This document shows positions 44,368 to 52,919 of a stretch of DNA of 64,000 nucleotides, one piece after another. The notes under the pieces are model-generated. The model had not been told where the DNA came from. It was given only the letters and a program-made list of their open reading frames with translations, and did no database searches. This stretch comes from Amaricoccus solimangrovi (GTDB lineage: Bacteria > Pseudomonadota > Alphaproteobacteria > Rhodobacterales > Rhodobacteraceae): the NCBI RefSeq assembly GCF_006385685.1, contig NZ_VFRP01000017.1, forward strand, positions 1 to 64,000, read 5' to 3'. Every line of letters starts with the position of its first letter. Position 1 is the first letter of the stretch. The position numbers and the translations under genes are program-made.

Positions 44368-45443
44368 GTGGGGAGAAGTGTTCCCCGCTTACCCCATGTC
44401 TTGAACTTATTGAGAATTGGTCTTTCAAATAGATAGTACGAAATCATCGCTATCCCGGTGGAAATGAAGAATATGACAGACGATATTATATAGTTATCTC
44501 CAGATCCGATCATTATTGTGGAAAATAGACCAATTATAATTGGGTGTATGAGGTAGAACCCATACGAAATCGTTCCCATAGATAGAAATATGGGGCTCTC
44601 CATCATTCTGAAAATACCAGAGCGAAAAAATGTCATCATGAATACTGACGCGACCGCCAGCGCTACCAACGGATCCCACCAGATAAATATATCGATTCCC
44701 ATAGATTTCTTGAGATATGGCGCGTTACCTACAAGGAAAAACATAACCAATATAGAGGATCCATACTCAACCACGACCCGGTACCTACCCGCAGGAAGGG
44801 TGCCGAGTGCTTTTCTGATCATAGGTATAGCAACAGGCATCAAAAGGCCTATAAGGAAATACTGTATAAATACATGTATTCCCGAGAAAAAATCTCCCCG
44901 CATCGTTATCACCAGACAAATCAATCCGCTAATAATTGACAAAGAAAAAATTAACCTTACGTATAAACGACAGGACTCCATAACAGATCTATGAGATAGC
45001 ACCCATATTCCAACGAATATAAAGTAGAACTGTATCTCCACAGGAACAGCCCAAAGTTCTGCGGTTCCCTTGATGAACATTACGTTCATCAGAAACAATT
45101 TCAGCGTATTGATTCCATAGGGCCAACCCTCAAGGCCATTCAACGTGACTGACGTCAGCACCACCAGAATGAAGAGCGGCAGAACCCTTCCCGCCCTGCT
45201 TCGCGCATATATTTCCAAATTATATCTATCGGGAACTCTCTGCAGATAAAGAGATGCCATCAGGAACCCGCTTAATGTGAAAAATATCATCACTCCAATC
45301 TGACCGAATCCTTGCCCCAACCAGGCAGGCAGGTAATTTTTATTCGCGCAATGTGATAAAAATACAATAAATACGGCAAATCCACGTAGTCCGGTTATTG
45401 AATCCAGCCGTACCTTGCTCACATTTTCGAAGTCGGAAGACAA
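44364..45443 (-). CDS. Acyltransferase family 3 (OafA/ExoZ-like) membrane protein, 359 aa
   Basis: The start DSITGLRGFAVFIVFLSHCANK is the acyltransferase-3 signature, and FFTLSGFLMASLY and the RAGRVLPLFI segment follow. About ten membrane spans are seen. It should add acetyl or succinyl groups to EPS sugars. The gene is much more AT-rich than its neighbours and uses rarer codons such as ATA and AGA, so it was probably acquired with the polymerase next to it. Confidence 0.87.
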   Translation of the reverse strand: MSSDFENVSKVRLDSITGLRGFAVFIVFLSHCANKNYLPAWLGQGFGQIGVMIFFTLSGFLMASLYLQRVPDRYNLEIYARSRAGRVLPLFILVVLTSVTLNGLEGWPYGINTLKLFLMNVMFIKGTAELWAVPVEIQFYFIFVGIWVLSHRSVMESCRLYVRLIFSLSIISGLICLVITMRGDFFSGIHVFIQYFLIGLLMPVAIPMIRKALGTLPAGRYRVVVEYGSSILVMFFLVGNAPYLKKSMGIDIFIWWDPLVALAVASVFMMTFFRSGIFRMMESPIFLSMGTISYGFYLIHPIIIGLFSTIMIGSGDNYIISSVIFFISTGIAMISYYLFERPILNKFKTWGKRGTLLPT

Positions 45444-45467
45444 TGGGGAACTCCTCCTACATGATCA

Positions 45468-46706
45468 CTACGCGCGATACGGGGCTACTGTCATTGAAAG
45501 AGAGCCAGATCTTGATCGATTTATCTGTGAGGAATGGCTCATTATGATGCCTATCATAAGCCAGTAAACCCAGTTCGATAATCCGGAGAGAAAGAAGAAG
45601 CAGATCGTCACATAGATAAACATCGCTCCGTAGCGCGCGTCACCCGAAAGAGCCCGCCATCCTGTCATGACCAGCTGCACGGCAGCGAGAATCCACGCCA
45701 CCACACCCATCTCTCCGAATATATCGAGCATGAAGTTATGGGCTTCGCGGATCAAACCCACATTGTACCGGGTTCCCCATTGCTGGAAATCCGCAGTGTA
45801 AAAATAGTCAGTATATACCGATTCATAATTACTGTATCCAATTCCGAATATCGGTGAACTTAGTCCAAATTCAAGAAAAGACATGTAGTGAAGAAATCTC
45901 TCTGTACTCACCTTAATCAAAAATACGATTTCCGTTTTCGACAATACGCTCTCCAGGTACCAGATCAAAACTGGAAAGAGCGCTGAGATGGCCAGCAGGA
46001 TGAACGCGCAAATCCTGCCTATCTTCAGATCTCGAAAAAAGTGAAACATGAATGCGATGATCAGGGCCAGAAGCGGCCCTCGGCTGACCATTAGAACCGT
46101 GACGAAAAACAGGGTCAGCGCGGTCTTTTTGCGCCCTTCCACGAGGCACAGAAGCCCGAGAGCGCCGGTCATGCAACCGCTGAATCCGGATCCTCCCATG
46201 GATCCCATGAATCGGGGAACCGCGATGCCGAGATCGGGAAACAGTCCCCCCACGAGTTCGCCGTCCAGCTCTCTGGTACGCTGGCCCATTCCCAGTTCGA
46301 TCAGGACGAACTCGATGACCGTAAGGGCGAGAATGATCCAGACAAGACGCCGAGACACCAGCTCGGCTATCTTGGAGGGCTCCATGCGGGCGGCGATCTC
46401 GGCCAGACCAATTCCGCCGAGGACAACCGTCAGCTGCACGTAGCTGTAGGGCCCCAGTCCGTTATAGACGAGCGAGAGATAGCCCCACAACACGAGCAGG
46501 TAGCTCGGGATCAGGAACTTGGAGATCTGGAGGCTCGCACCGATCCAGATCAGTCCGGCCAGAGCCGAAAGGTAACCCAAATATATCGGAAACTGGCCGA
46601 TTGAACGGAACGCCCCCATCATGGCCAACATGACGATAATCGGCGCCGGTCGAAGATCGGGAACCCAGGGGCGGATATGGTCCCGGCGGAATTGAGTGCT
46701 GTCCAT
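45468..46706 (-). CDS. O-antigen polymerase-like (Wzy) membrane protein, 412 aa
   Basis: A polytopic protein with about 11 hydrophobic segments, a periplasmic loop of roughly 80 residues including SSPIFGIGYSNYESVYTDY, and a C-terminal IREAHNFMLDIFGEMGVVAWILAAV stretch as in Wzy-type polymerases. It should polymerise repeat units in the periplasm. The GC content is lower than the surrounding EPS genes. It is separated by 24 bp from the acyltransferase gene, so the two probably travel together. A second ligase/polymerase is at 34763. Confidence 0.8.
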   Translation of the reverse strand: MDSTQFRRDHIRPWVPDLRPAPIIVMLAMMGAFRSIGQFPIYLGYLSALAGLIWIGASLQISKFLIPSYLLVLWGYLSLVYNGLGPYSYVQLTVVLGGIGLAEIAARMEPSKIAELVSRRLVWIILALTVIEFVLIELGMGQRTRELDGELVGGLFPDLGIAVPRFMGSMGGSGFSGCMTGALGLLCLVEGRKKTALTLFFVTVLMVSRGPLLALIIAFMFHFFRDLKIGRICAFILLAISALFPVLIWYLESVLSKTEIVFLIKVSTERFLHYMSFLEFGLSSPIFGIGYSNYESVYTDYFYTADFQQWGTRYNVGLIREAHNFMLDIFGEMGVVAWILAAVQLVMTGWRALSGDARYGAMFIYVTICFFFLSGLSNWVYWLMIGIIMSHSSQINRSRSGSLSMTVAPYRA

Positions 46707-46813
46707 ATCGATTTACCGTTCCCGAAGCAGGGAGGATTGCATGGAGGTTGAACGGCGAGAATTCACCGCCATTCAACCTCAACCGAACGGCCCTTGGCTC
46801 CCAAGGGCGACCG

Positions 46814-48922
46814 TCACTCCGCAGTGTTGTAGTACTTCTTCCCGTAGGCCGCGTAGGCGCCGTAGCGTTCGCCATAGCCGTAGCGGCGCATGCCCTTGGG
46901 ATCGATCTGGCTCAGCACCATGCCTGCGATCCGCGCGTTCGTCGTGTCGAGCATGTGCAGGGAATCGCGCACCTGGGTTTCCGGGGTGTGATCCCAGCGG
47001 ACGATGAAGACGACCGCGTCGGCGTGCTGCGCGATGATCCGCGTGTCGGGCACGACCAGCACCGGCGGCGTGTCGATCAGGATGACGTCGTAGATCTTGC
47101 GCGCCTCGGCGAGGAAGCGCGGGAAGGCCTGCGAGGAGAAGAGGTCGGCGGCGTTGACCGCCGTCTTCTCGCCGAGGAGCACGTCGCCGAGTTCGCTCGT
47201 CGGGCAGGCCGCCTGGGCGAGAGAGACCTCGCCCGAGAGAACGCTGACGAGGCCCTTGCTGCCCTGCGGCAGGTCGAGGTAGCGCTTGAACATGCGGCGG
47301 CGGATGTCGCCCTCGACCACCAGCACCTTCTTGCCCATCAGCGTCAGGTTCTGCGCCAGCGCGAGCGTGAGCGTGGTCTTGCCCTCGCTCGGGACCGAGG
47401 AGGAGAGGGCGATGACCTGCGGCGCCCGGTCGACATTGGAGAGCAGGATCGAGGTGCGCAGATTGCGCACCGATTCCGCGAGCGCCGAGGTCGGGTTCCT
47501 GGCGAGGTAGCTCAGAACCTTGGCGCGCTGCCGCTCCGGCAGGAGCGGGATCTGGCCGAGGACCACGCGCCCGGTCAGGGCCTCGAGGTCGTTGGCGGTG
47601 CGCAGGCCCGTCGAGGCGGCCTCCCGCAGCAGGGCAAGGCCCGCGCCGAGCATGGCGCCGAGGAGGGCGGCCATCACCAGGATCAGCCCCTTCCGCGGCG
47701 TCGCCGCGCGAAGCGGGCGCACCGCCTGGGAGAGCACGCGGCTGTCGGGCTGCTGGATGCCCTGCTGCGCGATGGTCTCCTTCAGCCGGGTCTGGAAATG
47801 CTCGTAGAGCAGCTTGCTCGCCTCCGCCTCGCGCGTCATCTGCTCGAGCTGGGTGAGTTCCCGGGAGTCCCGGTTGATCGTGTCGAGCAGGTTCTTCTCG
47901 GCGAGCGCGTAGGAGTCGACCTGTCCGCGCAGGCGGAGCAGATCCTGCGCCATCTGCCGGCCGAGCAGGTCCCGCCGCGCCTCGAAGGCGGAGACCGCCT
48001 CGGCATCGCCCGCGTCGGCGGCGACGGCGAGCTCGATCAGCTGCGGATCGTTCAGCGCGGCCGCCTGGCCGCCCCGGCCCGAGGCGCTCTCCAGCGCCTG
48101 CTGGCGCGCGAGCAGGGTATTGGCCTGCGCCTCGCTCGCCGCCCGGCGGTCGCGCGTGTCCTTGAGCTGCCGGTCGAGCGCGGCCAGTTCCTCGGCGCTC
48201 GCGATGCTCATGCCGCTCTGGAACTCGCGGATCTTCTTCTCGGCCGCCTCGAGTTCCGCCTTCAGGCCCGTCACCTGCCCGGTGAGCCATTCCGCCGCGC
48301 GCTTGGTCGCCTCGAACTTCACCCGGACCTGGTCGTCGATGTAGAGGCGCGCGATCGTGTCGGCGATCCGCGCGGATTTCTCGGCGGATTCCGTCTCGAC
48401 CTGGATCTGGAAGGCCAGGCTCTGCGGAATGTTCGTCGTCACCACCTGATCGAGAAGCGCCGTCACCACCCCGTCGCGGATCTCGTTCTCGGACAGGGCC
48501 GGGGGCGCGCCCAGCAGGAAGGTCCTGATCCGCGACACCAGCCCCGGAGGGTTGAGCAGCTGGTTGAACTCGGGATCCTCGACGAGCTTCAGATCGTCGA
48601 CGACCCGCCCCATCAGCATGCGGCCCTGGAAGACCTCCACCTCCGTATTGACCGCGGTGCTGTCGCTCGAAAGGCTGCCGAGAATGCTTTCCACGTCCAG
48701 CCCGGTGACCTGGGCCTCGCGGGAGTCCATGACGACGGTGGACGTGGCGCGATAGGTGGGAGTGGCCAAAAACTCCACATATGCGAAGGCAAGTGCCGTA
48801 AGTACTATGGCCGAGAATATGATCCAGTACTTCTTGCGAAGAAGGATATTGAAAATCTTTGACAGATCGATCGTATCGCTGTCCGTCGAAGACGCAATCA
48901 TATACCTTGGCTTACTTTCCAT
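46814..48922 (-). CDS. Wzc-type chain-length regulator with BY tyrosine kinase, 702 aa
   Basis: N-terminal Wzz domain with a first membrane span (WIIFSAIVLTALAFAYVEF), long coiled coil (about residues 180-400), second span (LILVMAALLGAMLGAGLAL) and cytoplasmic kinase with Walker A SSVPSEGKTTLT near residue 510, Walker A' VEGDIRRR and Walker B VILIDTPP. The tail has at least seven Tyr in its last 25 residues (RYGYGERYGAYAAYGKKYY), the usual autophosphorylation cluster. It controls EPS polymerisation through phosphorylation cycles. The DNA after it to 49253 is empty. Confidence 0.92.
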   Translation of the reverse strand: MESKPRYMIASSTDSDTIDLSKIFNILLRKKYWIIFSAIVLTALAFAYVEFLATPTYRATSTVVMDSREAQVTGLDVESILGSLSSDSTAVNTEVEVFQGRMLMGRVVDDLKLVEDPEFNQLLNPPGLVSRIRTFLLGAPPALSENEIRDGVVTALLDQVVTTNIPQSLAFQIQVETESAEKSARIADTIARLYIDDQVRVKFEATKRAAEWLTGQVTGLKAELEAAEKKIREFQSGMSIASAEELAALDRQLKDTRDRRAASEAQANTLLARQQALESASGRGGQAAALNDPQLIELAVAADAGDAEAVSAFEARRDLLGRQMAQDLLRLRGQVDSYALAEKNLLDTINRDSRELTQLEQMTREAEASKLLYEHFQTRLKETIAQQGIQQPDSRVLSQAVRPLRAATPRKGLILVMAALLGAMLGAGLALLREAASTGLRTANDLEALTGRVVLGQIPLLPERQRAKVLSYLARNPTSALAESVRNLRTSILLSNVDRAPQVIALSSSVPSEGKTTLTLALAQNLTLMGKKVLVVEGDIRRRMFKRYLDLPQGSKGLVSVLSGEVSLAQAACPTSELGDVLLGEKTAVNAADLFSSQAFPRFLAEARKIYDVILIDTPPVLVVPDTRIIAQHADAVVFIVRWDHTPETQVRDSLHMLDTTNARIAGMVLSQIDPKGMRRYGYGERYGAYAAYGKKYYNTAE

Positions 48923-49253
48923 GACCGCACAACTCTTGCACTATTTTACTCTCGACGCATTCAGGCGCCTTTACCCCTGCCTTTCATGAAGAAAGGGGGA
49001 GTTCAAGTCGCCGCTTCCGGGGGGTTTGGAGGGGAGGTACCGGCGATGAAGGACTTCCGCCGGGTCTGCCAAGGCCTGGCCCGGAGGATCAGTTCGGGAC
49101 ACGCCGGGGCGCCCTGCCGGGAACCAGCAAGTCATGAACTCCGGTCCGTCCCGCGTAGCTGAAAGCCAGGGAGGGATGGCGCCGGCCTCTCTCCGTCCCC
49201 GGAAAGGGAGCCGACGCGGCCCGCGACCGCGTGGTATCCGCGATCGCCAAGGG
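48923..49253. other. Non-coding gap between wzc-like and small-peptide genes
   Basis: This 331-bp gap holds an AT-richer stretch at about 48925-48990 next to the wzc-like start, presumably its promoter, and a GC-rich remainder. No hairpin with a T-run and no protein-like open frame are seen. Confidence 0.3.
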
Positions 49254-49484
49254 TCATTTTCCGCAACCGCAGCCCGAACCCGTGTTGCTGGTCGAGGACG
49301 TGGTATTGGTCGTGGAGGTGGTAGCGATGCTGTTCAGCAGGGCCTCGGCCATCGCCCCCATGGTCGAGTTGCGCGCGATCGGTTCGAAACCGGCCACCTG
49401 CGTTCCCTGCGCGGAAGCGGCCAACGGCGAAAGGGCACTGGCGGCGATGGCCAGGGCCAAGGCGGAAAAGATCCTGTGGTTCAT
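49254..49484 (-). CDS. Small secreted peptide with Ser/Thr-rich tail ending GCGCGK, 76 aa
   Basis: The N-terminus is a clean Sec signal (HRIFSALALAIAASALSPLAASAQ, cleavage after about residue 24). The mature peptide of about 52 residues contains a short hydrophobic helix (MGAMAEALLNSIA), a run of Ser/Thr/Asn and the end GSGCGCGK. ATG at 49484 has GGAG 8 bp upstream; a second ATG two codons earlier is too close to it. I do not recognise a family. It is divergent from the PslG-like hydrolase gene, so it may belong to the matrix; that is inference. Confidence 0.6.
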   Translation of the reverse strand: MNHRIFSALALAIAASALSPLAASAQGTQVAGFEPIARNSTMGAMAEALLNSIATTSTTNTTSSTSNTGSGCGCGK

Positions 49485-49737
49485 GGTCATTGCTCCAACT
49501 GTTTCTCGCCTGCTTAGCATATTGCATTGCGAAGATCACGCCCGTTTCGCACTACGATTAGGCTCTTCTGACCCTGATGGCGATTCTCCGCACAGGCGCC
49601 GATATCGGCCTACGCGGCACCCCGGGTTGCGCGCGGGGGGAGCCCGCGGCCATACTCGCGAAACGATGCGTCACCGGAGACTCGCCGACAGAGTTCGGCG
49701 GCGCCGGAAGGCGCAATGGAACACCCGAAAGGAACCG

Positions 49738-50733
49738 ATGCGGACAACTCTCTCGAATGTCGTGGCCGGGACGCTCTGCCTGCTGCCACTCCTGGATCTT
49801 CCCTCGTCCGCCGGGGAGATGCCGCTCGGAGCCGCCGCGCATCTATTCCAGCTAGACGAGGCGACAGCTGTCCGGACGCTCGATACGATGTGCCGGGCGG
49901 GGCTCGTCCTCGTCCGGACCGATGCGCGTTGGGCCGCTGTCGAGAAGCGGCCCGGAGAATATCTCTTCCCCGCGTCCTGGGATCGGGCGGTCGATCACGC
50001 GGTCTCGCTGGGAATGGAGCCGATGCTGATCATCGACTACGGCAACCCGCTATACGCCAACGCGCGCAAACCGACCTCTCCCGCGGCGCGGGCGGCCTTC
50101 GCGCGCTACGCGGCGGCGCTCGCCGGGCATTTCAGGGGCAGGGTGCGCCATTTCGAGGTCTGGAACGAGTGGGATACGCGAACGGGGCGGACCAGACCCG
50201 GGGAGGTGGCGGACTACGCCGCCCTGCTGCGGGAGACCTATCCGGCGATCAAGGCGGCTTCCCCGGAGGCCGTGGTGATCGCAGGCGTCTTTTCCAACGC
50301 CGCCGTGGACGGAGGGGAGGCGAGCACCCTTTCGGAATTCGCGGCCTCCGGGGTGGCGGAGCAGTATTCCGACGCGATCTCGATCCATGTCTATCCCACG
50401 CTGGAGGGACAACGGCTGCCGATAGACTCCTATGTCGAGCGGTTCCGCGAGTCGGTGGCGATCATCCGTGCCCGCCCCGGCCTCGCCGACAAGCCCATCC
50501 TGGTGACGGAGACGGGCGCGTCCACGAACGACACCGCCCGCGGGGTCGGCGAGGATCGGCAGTGGGATTATATCTCCGCGGGACTGTCGGAGGCCGAGGA
50601 ACTGGGTATCGGCGCCATGATCCTCTATGATTTCCGCGACAGCGGAAAGGGCCAGTTCGGCCTGCTGCGGCGGGACTGGTCGCCCAAACCGGCCTTCCAG
50701 GCGCTCGCCGCGGGTCGCACCCCCTGCAATTGA
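49738..50733 (+). CDS. PslG/GH39-like secreted glycoside hydrolase, 331 aa
   Basis: A TIM-barrel hydrolase with a signal peptide (NVVAGTLCLLPLLDLPSSAG). The clan GH-A pair is visible: acid/base Glu144 in EVWNEWD and nucleophile Glu258 in ILVTETGAS, 114 residues apart. The opening AAHLFQLDEATAVRTLDTMCRAGLVLVRTDARWAAVE is as in PslG-like proteins, which cut their own EPS in the periplasm and matrix. ATG at 49738 lies 5 bp after AAAGGAA. It ends 16 bp before the convergent phosphoesterase gene. Confidence 0.82.
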   Translation: MRTTLSNVVAGTLCLLPLLDLPSSAGEMPLGAAAHLFQLDEATAVRTLDTMCRAGLVLVRTDARWAAVEKRPGEYLFPASWDRAVDHAVSLGMEPMLIIDYGNPLYANARKPTSPAARAAFARYAAALAGHFRGRVRHFEVWNEWDTRTGRTRPGEVADYAALLRETYPAIKAASPEAVVIAGVFSNAAVDGGEASTLSEFAASGVAEQYSDAISIHVYPTLEGQRLPIDSYVERFRESVAIIRARPGLADKPILVTETGASTNDTARGVGEDRQWDYISAGLSEAEELGIGAMILYDFRDSGKGQFGLLRRDWSPKPAFQALAAGRTPCN

Positions 50734-50749
50734 CCTCCGCCCCGCCTCC

Positions 50750-51550
50750 TCAGCGGGGTACGATGGCGAAGGTCAGCCGTTCGCCCTCGGCGGCGGCGGG
50801 GTCGATCAGCGCGTAGCTCAGCCTGCCCGTCGCATAGGCGCCGGTATCGAGCGCCAGCCGGCCGGCACGCATATGCGCGCGCTCGACCACGACATGGCCA
50901 TGGGCGACGCAGATGCCATCGCCGCGGGGGTGCCTGTGGAAGTCGCGGTGCCCCCAGACGAGATGGCGCCGCTCCTGCCGCTCGGGCGGGAGATCGGGAT
51001 CGGCGCCCGCGTGCGCGGCCAGGAGATTGCCGCTCCGCCAGAGCGGGGGCAGGGCGCGCAGCCAGGCCTCCGTTTCCGCGCCCAGCCGCTCGCGGAGCGC
51101 CTCCCGCGTCGCCAAGCGCTCCGCCGCGTCCGCCGGCAGGCCACGCAGACCGAGACTCGCCAGCGTCGCGAGACCACCATGGGCGAGCCAGCGCCGGCCT
51201 TGGTCGGCGGGATCGTCGAGGAACTCGATCAGCATCTCCTCGTGATTGCCCATCAGGCAGACCGCGCCCTGGTCGCTTTCGGCGCGCAGCAGCCGCAGGA
51301 CATCGGCGCTGTCCTCGCCGCGGTCGATCGCGTCGCCGAGCGAGATCAGCCGGTGCTCGGGAAAATGCCGCCGTCGAAGCGTCAGGAACCGCTCGAGCAG
51401 GTCGACGCGGCCATGCAGGTCGCCGAGCAGGCAGACCGGCTCCTCGGGCATCGGAAATGGCCCCGGCCTTTCGGCTTCGGGTAGCCGCGCGGCCGCGCGG
51501 GGGGGCGGGGGGGCAGTTAGGAACTGGCGGAAGAAACCAAGGGCACTCAT
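50750..51550 (-). CDS. Metallophosphoesterase (Ser/Thr phosphatase superfamily), 266 aa
   Basis: The metal-binding motifs are in order: LLGDLHGRVDLL, then SLGDAIDRGEDS, then LMGNHEEMLIE, with later HAGAD and WGHRDFH and VAHGHVV. This matches ApaH/PrpE-type calcineurin-like phosphatases. The product is cytoplasmic. The substrate is not deducible; genes of this kind occur inside EPS clusters of Rhodobacterales and Rhizobiales. The start is MSALGFF at 51550; an ATG four codons earlier is in frame. Confidence 0.85.
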   Translation of the reverse strand: MSALGFFRQFLTAPPPPRAAARLPEAERPGPFPMPEEPVCLLGDLHGRVDLLERFLTLRRRHFPEHRLISLGDAIDRGEDSADVLRLLRAESDQGAVCLMGNHEEMLIEFLDDPADQGRRWLAHGGLATLASLGLRGLPADAAERLATREALRERLGAETEAWLRALPPLWRSGNLLAAHAGADPDLPPERQERRHLVWGHRDFHRHPRGDGICVAHGHVVVERAHMRAGRLALDTGAYATGRLSYALIDPAAAEGERLTFAIVPR

Positions 51551-51622
51551 GACACCAACCATTCGGACGCGGAGCGATCTTCCTCGTCGCGCCGGGAGCG
51601 CGGAGGCATGGATCGGCGCGGA

Positions 51623-52831
51623 CTACGCGAAAGACTTCCTGTTCGGGACTTCCAGGTCAAGCCGGGAGCCATTGGCGGCCGCGAGCCGGCGTCGACGCGC
51701 CGGACTGGTTCCCGCCACGGGCACGCCCTTGCCCGTCGCGACGAAGGCGGCCGCGACCGCGGCCTGGATCCCGCGCGCGAAGACCTCGGGCGCGAAGCTC
51801 TCGGCATGAGCGCGGATCGCGGCGCCGTCGAGCTCGGGAAGAAGTCCGCTCTCGAATTCCTCCACGGCCTCCTCCAGCGCGGCGGGAGTCTGTTCGGCGA
51901 AGAAATGGCCGGTCACGCCCGGAACCACGCTGTCGAGCGCGCCACCCCGGCCGTAGGCGATGACCGGCCGGCCGGCCGCCATCAACTCGACCGGGATGAT
52001 CCCGAAATCCTCCTCGCCGGGGAAGACGAGCGCCCGGCAGGTCGCGAATTCCTCCCTCAGCCGCGAGAAGGGCACCTTGCCGAGAAACTCCACGTTCGGC
52101 CCCGCCATCGCCTCGAGGGCCCGGCGCTGGTCGCCGTCGCCGATGACCCGGAGTTTCCGGCCCGAGCGGGTGAAGGCCTCGACGGCGAGATCGGGGCGCT
52201 TGTAGCTCACGAGTTCGCCTGCCAGCAGGTAATGATCGCCGACCGCTTCGGGAGCCACGGGGGTGAACTCATCGACCGCGACCGGGGGCGCGACGACCGT
52301 GGCCTCCCGCCGGTAGTAGGTGCCGATCCGCTGCGCGATGAAATGCGAATTGGCGACGAAGGCGTCCACCCGCGCGGCGCTGGTCACGTCCCAGATCCGC
52401 AGTCGATGCGCGATGAGCGGCATCATCCACCGGGTCAGCCGCCCCGCCCGCGCCCGGTAGACGTGGAAATGGTCCCAGACGTAGCGCATCGGCGAATGGC
52501 AGTAGCAGACGTGCAGCGCGTCGGGCCGCGGGATCACCCCCTTCGCCGGCCCGGATTCGCTCGAGATGACGAGATCGAACTCGGAGAGATCCACCATCTC
52601 GAGCGCGAGCGGCATCAGGGGCAGGTATTTCTGGTAGTGCTTTCGCGCCCCCGGCAACCGGGCGATGAAGGTCTCCCGGATCTCGTGACGCAGGATCCGC
52701 TCCGAGAGCGCGGCGCGATCGGCGACATGGGTGATGATCACCGCCTCGGGATAGAGCGCGCAGAGCGCCTCGAGCACGCGCTCGCCCCCGCGCATTCCGA
52801 TGAGCCAGTAATGGACGATGGCAACCTTCAT
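51623..52831 (-). CDS. Glycosyltransferase family 4, 402 aa
   Basis: GT-B enzyme starting MKVAIVHYWLIGMRGGERVLEALCALYP. It has the CHSPMRYVWDHFHVYRA segment known from EPS mannosyltransferases, then LLAGELVSYKRPDLAVEAF and the donor-site FPGEEDFGIIPVELMAAGRPVIAYGRGG. It should extend the lipid-linked repeat. It lies 73 bp before the phosphoesterase gene and 89 bp after the flippase gene, all on the minus strand. Confidence 0.9.
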   Translation of the reverse strand: MKVAIVHYWLIGMRGGERVLEALCALYPEAVIITHVADRAALSERILRHEIRETFIARLPGARKHYQKYLPLMPLALEMVDLSEFDLVISSESGPAKGVIPRPDALHVCYCHSPMRYVWDHFHVYRARAGRLTRWMMPLIAHRLRIWDVTSAARVDAFVANSHFIAQRIGTYYRREATVVAPPVAVDEFTPVAPEAVGDHYLLAGELVSYKRPDLAVEAFTRSGRKLRVIGDGDQRRALEAMAGPNVEFLGKVPFSRLREEFATCRALVFPGEEDFGIIPVELMAAGRPVIAYGRGGALDSVVPGVTGHFFAEQTPAALEEAVEEFESGLLPELDGAAIRAHAESFAPEVFARGIQAAVAAAFVATGKGVPVAGTSPARRRRLAAANGSRLDLEVPNRKSFA

Positions 52832-52919
52832 ACTCCGCCTCTCTCGTACAACTCACTCAGCCCGGCACGGGCCCGGGCTTTAGTGGCCGGCGCGCAGCGA
52901 GCGCCGGCTTCCGGCCCGC

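Noticed and set aside
50750-51550. PppA phosphatase partner of the T6SS kinase
   Set aside because: It is a calcineurin-like metallophosphoesterase, not PP2C, and lies in the EPS cluster far from the T6SS genes.
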